Of a stretch of DNA of 24,346 bases, positions 15,073 through 20,957 are shown piece by piece (the stretch's first letter is position 1; every line of letters begins with the position of its first letter). The DNA comes from RGIG9060 sp036307825 (lineage in GTDB: Bacteria > Spirochaetota > Spirochaetia > Treponematales > Treponemataceae), in NCBI GenBank assembly GCA_036307825.1, contig JAXJWW010000077.1:1-24346 (forward strand). Direction: 5' to 3'. The position numbers and the translations under genes were made by a program. The notes under the pieces are model-generated. The model saw nothing but the letters and a program-made list of their open reading frames with translations, had not been told where the DNA came from and did no database searches.

Positions 15073-16170
15073 ATGAAATCTATTTTTAAAATAAGTTTAT
15101 TGGTATTTGTTTCTATTTTGCTTTGTATGCCTATATTTTCTCAAAGTTCTAGTGCTTTTTCTCAAATTGATGAAGCTATAAAAAATAAAGATTCGAAACA
15201 AATAAATTCTTTTCTCGATAAAAATAAGAATTCTCGTTCTTATGATGAATATGAATCTTATATTTTAAAAAAGGCCCGAGAACTTTTAATTACAAATGAA
15301 TTGGACTTGGCTGCGGAAATTTCTTTGTCAGTAATTGATCATAATCTTGATAACTTTGATGCTGTTGCTTTGTATACTTCTATTGATACTGCGATAAAAG
15401 CCCGAGATGCAAAAATCAAAGCTGAAGAAGAACGCCGTCAAATTGAAGAAATGCGTACTATGGCTAATAATGCAAAAGAACAAAAACAGATAAAAAAAGA
15501 TTATCAAACAATTAGTAATACCTCTTCTGGTGAAACAGTTTATCTTGATACAAAATATAATACTCACTATGTACCACTTTCTTGGGCTGTAAATATTGGT
15601 ATGGCTGAATTGGGTTTGATTACGGATCCTAACGAAGTTGATATAAAATTTGGACTTTCATTATTTGGAAATGTTTTTTATCATGCTGAAGATTTTATTA
15701 TCGGAGGCGATGCCTTTCTTGATTCTGCGTTATTTACTTTTGGAAGCCACGCTGAAGAAACTCAAAATCTTGATTCCACAGCAAAAATTTCTTTTGCTTT
15801 TAGCCATGAAAATATAATCAGAAATTTATATTTTAGACTTGGATTTTTAGGGTACTTTTCAAATCATCCAGAAATGAGTTTTGTTCCAACTCCATTCTTT
15901 AGTCCATCTGTAGGAATTGCTTACAGAGATATTGAAATTGGAAATGTTTTGGCTGAACTTTCTGCAGATTATTTGGTTGGTCACCTTTTTTATGATAAAA
16001 TTAACTTTTCAATGGATTTTTCATTAAACTTTTCTCTAATACTTTCCGATTTAGATAATGTGGATGTTGGTGTAAATTTGGGTGTTCGTGATGTAGTTTT
16101 CGGAATGGAAGACGGACTCCAGAACCAATTGAAACTTATCATAAGTATTGGAGTTATCAATAATGACTAA
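15073..16170 (+). CDS. Secreted protein: helical N-terminal region plus predicted outer-membrane barrel-like domain
   Basis: A 365-aa protein of unknown function. Signal peptide about 1-24 (ending MPIFSQ). Residues 25-110 are helical and TPR-like (DKNKNSRSYDEYESYILKK and a NELDLAAEISLSVID repeat-like segment). Residues 110-145 form a charged coiled coil (KAEEERRQIEEMR). The remainder (about 165-365) consists of alternating polar/hydrophobic strands with many Gly, Phe and Asn residues and ends in a strand (LKLIISIGVI), as in treponemal outer-membrane or periplasmic beta-barrel proteins. ATG start with GGAG upstream. It overlaps the following membrane protein by 8 bp, so the two probably form an envelope-spanning pair. 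Confidence 0.7.
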   Translation: MKSIFKISLLVFVSILLCMPIFSQSSSAFSQIDEAIKNKDSKQINSFLDKNKNSRSYDEYESYILKKARELLITNELDLAAEISLSVIDHNLDNFDAVALYTSIDTAIKARDAKIKAEEERRQIEEMRTMANNAKEQKQIKKDYQTISNTSSGETVYLDTKYNTHYVPLSWAVNIGMAELGLITDPNEVDIKFGLSLFGNVFYHAEDFIIGGDAFLDSALFTFGSHAEETQNLDSTAKISFAFSHENIIRNLYFRLGFLGYFSNHPEMSFVPTPFFSPSVGIAYRDIEIGNVLAELSADYLVGHLFYDKINFSMDFSLNFSLILSDLDNVDVGVNLGVRDVVFGMEDGLQNQLKLIISIGVINND

Positions 16171-17602
16171 GAAAATAGGTGTTATACTTTTTTTATCTCT
16201 ATTGGTGTTATTTTTAGGATTTTCACAAAGTGCACTGGTTGAGCGATATTTGACAGCTGCAAATAATAGTTATTCTCAAAAGGATTATGCAAAAGCATTT
16301 GATTATATCAACTATGTTTTTGGACAATATACATCAGAGAATGTTCCTCAAAATGTAGAAATTTTGGCAGAAACAATTTATTACGATTACTTACAAGAAA
16401 TTAGGGATAAAAAAGATACAGACGCTTTTGCAAAAGTAAAAGAAAAGCTTCTTGAATATCCTACTTTGTCTTCAGAAAGAGTAAATCGTTTAGTTCGTAC
16501 ATTAAATACAATGGAAACTCAAGACCAGCAATGGGGACCATCAGTTTCTGTAAGTTCAAATTTTACATCAAAAGAAGCTGCTGAATATCAAGCAAAATTA
16601 GCAAGAGCTCAAGCACAATTAGAAGCCGTTGAAAAAGCTCTTGCAGAAGCAAAGCAAAATAATCAAAAAGATAGAGCAGAAGCTCTTCTAAAAGAACAAG
16701 AACTTTTAGAAAAAGAAAGAAATATTTACTCAGATGCCATTGTAAAAAGCAATCAAACAATGAAGTCAAATACAATTATGATTGCTATTATTGCTCTTTG
16801 TCTTGTTGGAATTATTATTGGTGGCGTAGTTGTAATTGTTTCTGTAACAAAAAAATCAGAAGAATCTGTGCGCCGTCAACAAGAACAATTTGAAGCGACT
16901 TTACAAATGGTTGCTCAACTTACTCGTAATCAAAAAGAAGCAGTTCATATTGCACAAATTTCAGATGTTTATAATTCTGAATTTGGAGAATCATCACCAA
17001 GAGTTACAGCATCTTTACCTGATGTAGAACTTACAGATTCAGAACATCAAGAATTAAAGAAACTTGCTGCAAAATGTAAAGAAATTGGTGCAAAAATTGA
17101 CCTTTATACATCTCGAAAAAACAACTCAAAAAATGTTTCTGAGATGGTTTTCAAAATTGCAAACGGATTGGAACTAAATTCTTATGAATCAATGTTGTAT
17201 TTCTGTGCCGCAATGGTTTACGATATTGGATTCTTATCTGTAAATTCATCTCTTTTAACAAGTGAAAGTCTTACAGATGAAGAAAAATATCAAATTCGTA
17301 GTCATGTAAAGTTAGGTGCTGATAAAATAGATTTTGTCCCAGAAAAATACAGAAGTGTTTTCTTGGATGCAATTTTGATGCATCATGAAAATATGGATGG
17401 AACTGGATATCCTGCAGGTGTTCAAGGAGAGAAAATTCCTCTTATTGCCAGAATCATCCATGTTGTTGAAAGTTTTATAGCTTTGATTTCAAGAAGAAAT
17501 TATCATGGAATTTTTGATAAAGAATCTGCTATTAAAGAACTTAGGACAAGACCAAATTTCTACGATCAAAAAATTGTTGATGTGTTGGATTCTTTAGTTT
17601 AA
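16163..17602 (+). CDS. Membrane protein with periplasmic TPR-like domain and degenerate cytoplasmic HD-GYP domain
   Basis: A 479-aa protein. The ATG at 16163 is chosen over the upstream TTG because GGAG (16150-16153) lies 9 nt before it. Signal peptide or anchor about 1-21; periplasmic helical repeats (about 25-115); a long Ala/Gln/Glu coiled coil (135-195); transmembrane helix about 203-229; cytoplasmic linker; then an HD-GYP-type domain (about 325-479). HHENMDGTGYP (from His407) and IPLIARI are conserved. The HD dyad, however, reads YDIGF (Tyr353-Asp354), where HDIGK is expected, and the later D of VADxFDA is Glu in VVESFIA. Canonical HD-GYP proteins hydrolyse c-di-GMP; this one may only bind it. 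It would relay a periplasmic signal, possibly with its barrel-like neighbour. Confidence 0.85.
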   Translation: MTKKIGVILFLSLLVLFLGFSQSALVERYLTAANNSYSQKDYAKAFDYINYVFGQYTSENVPQNVEILAETIYYDYLQEIRDKKDTDAFAKVKEKLLEYPTLSSERVNRLVRTLNTMETQDQQWGPSVSVSSNFTSKEAAEYQAKLARAQAQLEAVEKALAEAKQNNQKDRAEALLKEQELLEKERNIYSDAIVKSNQTMKSNTIMIAIIALCLVGIIIGGVVVIVSVTKKSEESVRRQQEQFEATLQMVAQLTRNQKEAVHIAQISDVYNSEFGESSPRVTASLPDVELTDSEHQELKKLAAKCKEIGAKIDLYTSRKNNSKNVSEMVFKIANGLELNSYESMLYFCAAMVYDIGFLSVNSSLLTSESLTDEEKYQIRSHVKLGADKIDFVPEKYRSVFLDAILMHHENMDGTGYPAGVQGEKIPLIARIIHVVESFIALISRRNYHGIFDKESAIKELRTRPNFYDQKIVDVLDSLV

Positions 17603-17613
17603 TTGAATTTTTC

Positions 17614-17651
17614 AAGGTCAGATTTTCTTGTGAGAATCTGACCTTTTTTTA
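17614..17651. terminator. Strong intrinsic terminator at a convergent junction
   Basis: AAGGTCAGATTTTC (17614-17627) pairs with GAGAATCTGACCTT (17632-17645), 14 pairs with one T.G, around a TTGT loop, followed by a T run. The HAD gene stop codon (17649-17651) overlaps the tract, so the same hairpin may also act on the minus strand, with a weaker T tail there. Confidence 0.9.
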
Positions 17652-18302
17652 ATATTCTTTTAAAAGTTCAGGAATTTCAAATATTGAACGAATTGTTTTA
17701 ACTTTTCCACTTGTTAAAAATGGTTGGTCTTGAAATTCTAAATTTCTATCTACGAGAACAGGTTTTCCGCCAATATCTAAAAAACCTTTTACATACTTTG
17801 GATGGTCATCAAAAAATAAAGTTTCTTCTAAAGTAAAATTTTCTTTTTCTAAAATATTTAAATACGCTTGTGGATGAGGTTTTCCTTTTAATTGATTTTC
17901 AACAATTCCATAAATATTTGTAAAACAGTCTTGTATGTTATAAAACTCTAAAACTCTTTGTGCATGGAATTTTGGTCCATTTGTTAAAATTGCTTTGGGT
18001 AAATCTATCGAAGTTAAAAGTTCGCGTAATCCTTGAATTTGTGGTAATTCATTTATTTCTTCTTCTGGATGAACAGAAAATAAAAAATCATTGTAATTTG
18101 TAAGATTATGTTCTGTTGAAAGCCATTCTAAAGTACTTCCATAATGAGGAAGGCGTTGAGAACGCAAAACTTTTGCTTCTTCAAAAGACAAATTCAAAAA
18201 TTTTGCAACAAAACTTATCATTCTTTGGGGAATTTGTTGATTGATTAAGGCTGTTGAAGGGTAAATTGTGTTATCTAGGTCAAATATCAAATATTTAATC
18301 AT
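17649..18302 (-). CDS. HAD-superfamily hydrolase, pyrimidine 5'-nucleotidase-like
   Basis: A 217-aa cytoplasmic phosphatase of HAD subfamily IA. Motif I FDLDNTIYP (nucleophile Asp8, acid/base Asp10); the NTIYP ending is characteristic of the SDT1-like pyrimidine nucleotidase group. Motif II is LTNG (Thr107), motif III is KGKPHPQAY (Lys141), and motif IV is FFDDH (Asp165, Asp166). A helical cap lies between motifs I and II. The probable substrate is a pyrimidine nucleoside monophosphate, but sugar phosphates cannot be excluded. ATG start with no Shine-Dalgarno sequence; the promoter sits 6 nt upstream, so the mRNA is likely leaderless. Single gene between convergent and divergent neighbours. 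Confidence 0.88.
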   Translation of the reverse strand: MIKYLIFDLDNTIYPSTALINQQIPQRMISFVAKFLNLSFEEAKVLRSQRLPHYGSTLEWLSTEHNLTNYNDFLFSVHPEEEINELPQIQGLRELLTSIDLPKAILTNGPKFHAQRVLEFYNIQDCFTNIYGIVENQLKGKPHPQAYLNILEKENFTLEETLFFDDHPKYVKGFLDIGGKPVLVDRNLEFQDQPFLTSGKVKTIRSIFEIPELLKEY

Positions 18303-18308
18303 AACTAA

Positions 18309-18337
18309 AAGTTACTTGTTCTTTTATTTACTGTCAA
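18309..18337 (-). promoter_or_regulatory. Promoter for the HAD phosphatase; leaderless geometry
   Basis: Minus strand: TTGACA (18337-18332), 17-bp spacer, TAACTT (18314-18309). The -10 keeps the three most important positions (TA...T). Six nt separate it from the ATG at 18302. Confidence 0.55.
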
Positions 18338-18355
18338 TAATAAAATTATAGATAA

Positions 18356-18384
18356 TTGTTTTTTTAGGTTTTATATGTTAGTAT
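18356..18384 (+). promoter_or_regulatory. Possible promoter for the acyltransferase gene
   Basis: TTGTTT (18356-18361), 17-bp spacer, TAGTAT (18379-18384), giving a leader of about 45 nt with AAGGAAGG at 18424-18431. Match to consensus is moderate. Confidence 0.35.
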
Positions 18385-18436
18385 TTAAACTTAAGAAAGC
18401 ATTTTTATCAAAGATTAATTTATAAGGAAGGATGAA

Positions 18437-19372
18437 ATGGAAACAGCTTCATTAAAAGACAAATATGGATATATGTTTGCCGATCTTGCAAAATATGGAA
18501 AAGCTGCTAGTGTAATTGACGAAACAAATGTTTATCAAGAGGCAAATGAATTTACAAGACCTCTTCTTAATAAAATGTTAGAGGAAAACCTTTTGCCTGG
18601 TTCAAAAATTGAAGGCTTAGAAAATTTCAAAGATTTTCTTGCTCAAATTAAATCTGCTAAGCGTGGTTTAATTTTGATGGAACATTACAGTAATATGGAC
18701 CTTCCTGCGATTATTTATCTTTTGGACAGAGATGGTGGCGAAGAAGGAAAAGAACTTGCAAGTAAAATCGTTGCTATTGCTGGAATGAAATTAAATGAAG
18801 AAAATCCGATGGTTCGTTCTTGGGCAGAAGCTTTTACTCGTGTTGTAATTTATCCAAGTCGTTCTTTAGCAAATCTTTCAGAAGAAGAAAGAGAAGCAGA
18901 AGAAGCAAAAAGTCGCAAAATCAATATGGCTTCTATGCGTGCAATGGATAAGTGTAAACGAGAAGGCAAACCTATTTTAGTTTTCCCAGCAGGAACAAGA
19001 TATCGTCCTGGAAACCCAGAAACAAAAAAGGGTGTGCGCGAAATTGATTCTTACCTACGAATGTTTGATATTATGATTTTTGTTTCCACAAACGGAAACT
19101 GTTTAAGAATCAATCCTGAAAATCCAAGTGATATGCTTGCAGATTTAATTCATCCTGATACAGTAATCATGTCAGCAAGTCCTGTTGTGGAATGTAAAAA
19201 ATTTCGCAATGACATTTTGGATACTTTGGAAGATTACGAAGGTGATAAAAAATTAGTAGTTGTTGACAAAGTAATGGAAGAATTGAATAAACTTCATGAA
19301 CAATATCGCCCAGAATACGAAAGAGTTTACAAAGAAACAACTGGTGAAGAAGTAGATATCGATCAGGGCTAA
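18437..19372 (+). CDS. Glycerolipid acyltransferase (PlsC/GPAT superfamily)
   Basis: A 311-aa protein with the acyltransferase HX4D motif, HYSNMD (His83, Asp88), and the FPAGTRYRPG motif (from residue 183) that contacts the phosphate of the acceptor. These place it among glycerol-3-phosphate or 1-acylglycerol-3-phosphate acyltransferases of phospholipid synthesis. There is no transmembrane helix, so it is more like a soluble or peripheral GPAT than a typical PlsC. The order of motifs and a long helical N-terminus (1-75) suggest a spirochaete-specific subgroup, and the exact acceptor is not certain. ATG start with strong AAGGAAGG. Monocistronic, closed by the terminator 45 nt downstream. Confidence 0.85.
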   Translation: METASLKDKYGYMFADLAKYGKAASVIDETNVYQEANEFTRPLLNKMLEENLLPGSKIEGLENFKDFLAQIKSAKRGLILMEHYSNMDLPAIIYLLDRDGGEEGKELASKIVAIAGMKLNEENPMVRSWAEAFTRVVIYPSRSLANLSEEEREAEEAKSRKINMASMRAMDKCKREGKPILVFPAGTRYRPGNPETKKGVREIDSYLRMFDIMIFVSTNGNCLRINPENPSDMLADLIHPDTVIMSASPVVECKKFRNDILDTLEDYEGDKKLVVVDKVMEELNKLHEQYRPEYERVYKETTGEEVDIDQG

Positions 19373-19417
19373 GAAAATTTAGAAATTTTCAAGAAAAGAT
19401 ATTTATAATAAAAAAAT

Positions 19418-19473
19418 AAACCGTAGTTATCGGCTTGACGAAACGCAAGACGCTAATAACTGCGGTTTTTTTT
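19418..19473. terminator. Bidirectional intrinsic terminator with two-tier stem
   Basis: AAACCGTAGTTAT (19418-19430) pairs with ATAACTGCGGTTT (19456-19468), 13 pairs with one T.G. Inside, CTTG-A-CG (19434-19440) pairs with CGCAAG (19444-19449) around an AAA loop, with A19438 bulged. Eight Ts follow on the plus strand, and an A-rich flank (19401-19420) supplies a T tract on the minus strand. It separates the acyltransferase and the XRE gene. Confidence 0.88.
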
Positions 19474-19532
19474 ATACAATAATTTTTATGTAGAATTTTC
19501 TAAGCACTCTTGCCTTGGGAAGAAAGGGTGAA

Positions 19533-19871
19533 TTAAATTAATTTACACACTTCATCAATATCTTTTAAAATTCTTTTCGATAGTTCTTCTTTTAAGGAAT
19601 TTCCATAGATTTTTACAAAAGTATTTTGAGTCGCTTGTGGGCTTCCTCGTTCATTAAAAAGTGTTGAGACAGGAATGTTTAGTGCAGTTGCAATTTTATC
19701 AATAGTTTCAGCTGAAGGAAATCTTTCTCTTGCTTCCATATCGCCTATATAGGATGTACTCATTTCAATTATTTCTGCTAGTTTCTCTTGCGTTAATCCT
19801 GCTTGTTTTCTGTAATATTTTAAATTTTGAATAAAAATATGCCGTATTCCCATAAAATTATTTTGTATCAT
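19533..19871 (-). CDS. XRE-family HTH transcriptional regulator
   Basis: A 112-aa DNA-binding protein. The Cro/C1-type helix-turn-helix spans about residues 12-72: NLKYYRKQAGLTQEKLAEII, then MSTSYIGDMEARERFPSAE and IDKIATALNIPVSTLF. The short C-terminus (75-112) lacks a recognisable ligand or protease domain. ATG start at 19871; the internal ATG at 19853 is an alternative. Neither has a Shine-Dalgarno sequence. It is divergent from the CsgG-like/lipoprotein operon, with 161 bp between them, so it may regulate that operon or itself. No matching operator is proven. Confidence 0.9.
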   Translation of the reverse strand: MIQNNFMGIRHIFIQNLKYYRKQAGLTQEKLAEIIEMSTSYIGDMEARERFPSAETIDKIATALNIPVSTLFNERGSPQATQNTFVKIYGNSLKEELSKRILKDIDEVCKLI

Positions 19872-19918
19872 TTTGATAAAAAATATTATTAACTTAAAAA
19901 CAAATTAAATTAAAATAC

Positions 19919-19946
19919 TTGTAAATAATGAGTTTTAGAATATAAT
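19919..19946 (+). promoter_or_regulatory. Promoter for the CsgG-like/InlB-FGE operon
   Basis: TTGTAA (19919-19924), 16-bp spacer, perfect TATAAT (19941-19946). Transcription would begin near 19953, giving an 80-nt leader before the ATG at 20033, with GAGAGGTG as ribosome binding site. Confidence 0.55.
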
Positions 19947-19955
19947 AAATATGAC

Positions 19956-19999
19956 TAAAACACAGAAAGTATGATTATTTTGCTTAGATATGTGTTTTA
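19956..19999 (+). promoter_or_regulatory. Hairpin at the 5' end of the surface-operon leader
   Basis: TAAAACACA (19956-19964) is perfectly complementary to TGTGTTTTA (19991-19999), a nine-pair stem with a 26-nt loop. It begins within a few bases of the predicted transcript start. It could stabilise the mRNA or serve as a palindromic operator; no T tract follows, so it is not a terminator. Confidence 0.35.
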
Positions 20000-20032
20000 T
20001 CGTAAGTTTTGTAATGCAAAGAGAGGTGTTAT

Positions 20033-20941
20033 ATGAAAAGAATTTCATTTTTGATTTGTGTATTGTTTTATTCATTTTCTTGTTTTGCAAAACAAGATTT
20101 AGATAGTACTTTGATAAATATTTCAAATGATATTATTTTTCCACTAGAAAAAGGTTCGATTATTTGTGTTTTGAATTTTGATTCTCCTTCTTCTGAAATG
20201 TCAGCTTATATACAAGATGAATTGACATCTTTAGTTGCTTCTTCTGGCAGATTGAAAATCGTAACACGGGCTCACATGGATAAAGTTGAAAAAGAATTAA
20301 ATTATCAACTTACTGGTTATGTAAGTGATGAAACCGCTTTGGATATTTGTCAGAGGTTGGGTGCTCAATCTATTGTTTTTGGTCAATTAAAAGAATTGAA
20401 TAACAAATATATTTTACAAGTAAAAATAATTGACGTAGAAAGTGCAGCATATCTTCTATTTAAAAGTTATCAAATTGACAAATCTTCAAAATCTGAGCAG
20501 TTGCTTGGAAGAGCAGCAATTTATAATAAGGCTGCTTTAGGATTTGGATTAGATGTAAACAAAAATTCTCTAGCAAGTATTGGACTTGGTGGTGGTTTGT
20601 TATTTGATTATGCTTTGTTTAGAAATTTTGCTATTGGATTAAAAATTCTTGTTAGTGGTGATTTTTTTGAAAAACAAAATGAAATATTTACGATAGAACC
20701 TCTTTTTTCAACAAGATTTTATGTAGTATCTCCTTCTGGAGAATCTGTAACTGGATTGTTTATAGAAGGTGATATTGGAGCATCGTTGATATTTGCAAAT
20801 TCAAATTTAAACTACAGTTTAAATGCTGGAATAGAATTAGGTTTTAGACAAGGAATTGATTACTTTTATTTTGAACCATTTATTCGTGGTGGATATCCAT
20901 ATTTATTTGGTGCAGGAGTAAGTTGTGGAGTTAGATTTTAA
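20033..20941 (+). CDS. CsgG/LpoB-like periplasmic protein fused to a barrel-like C-terminal domain
   Basis: A 302-aa exported protein. Signal peptide about 1-19 (ending SCFA); a Cys lies just before the cleavage site, but the SCFAK context is a poor lipobox. Residues 35-150 have the CsgG-type fold: SIICVLNFDSPSSEMSAYI, then LKIVTRAHMDKVEKELNYQL, ICQRLGAQSIVFGQL and a final KYILQVKIIDVESA strand. Residues 170-302 are Gly-rich amphipathic strands (GLGGGLLFDYALFRNFAIGL) ending in an aromatic/charged C-terminus, as in small outer-membrane barrels. Such CsgG-barrel fusions recur in treponemes, with no known function for this arrangement. First gene of the operon with the InlB-repeat lipoprotein, 16 bp downstream. 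Confidence 0.75.
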   Translation: MKRISFLICVLFYSFSCFAKQDLDSTLINISNDIIFPLEKGSIICVLNFDSPSSEMSAYIQDELTSLVASSGRLKIVTRAHMDKVEKELNYQLTGYVSDETALDICQRLGAQSIVFGQLKELNNKYILQVKIIDVESAAYLLFKSYQIDKSSKSEQLLGRAAIYNKAALGFGLDVNKNSLASIGLGGGLLFDYALFRNFAIGLKILVSGDFFEKQNEIFTIEPLFSTRFYVVSPSGESVTGLFIEGDIGASLIFANSNLNYSLNAGIELGFRQGIDYFYFEPFIRGGYPYLFGAGVSCGVRF

Positions 20942-20957
20942 ATTTGGAGGAGTTATA

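Noticed and set aside
19418..19468. Integron attC-like recombination site (two-tier stem with a bulged base, T. denticola being known to carry an integron)
   Set aside because: The GTT and AAC triplets are in the reverse order to an attC site (which begins RYYYAAC and ends GTTRRRY), the element is shorter than known attC sites, no other copy separates the following genes, and eight Ts follow. A terminator explains it fully.
19533..19871. XRE gene as a further leaderless case
   Set aside because: It lacks a Shine-Dalgarno sequence, but no -10 element at 6-7 nt before the ATG is convincing in the very A+T-rich upstream sequence.
20925..20957. GTG at 20925 as start of the InlB-repeat lipoprotein
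   Set aside because: It would prepend MELDFKFGGVI to the signal peptide, overlaps the previous gene and lacks a ribosome binding site; the ATG at 20958 has GGAGGAG and yields a proper lipoprotein signal.
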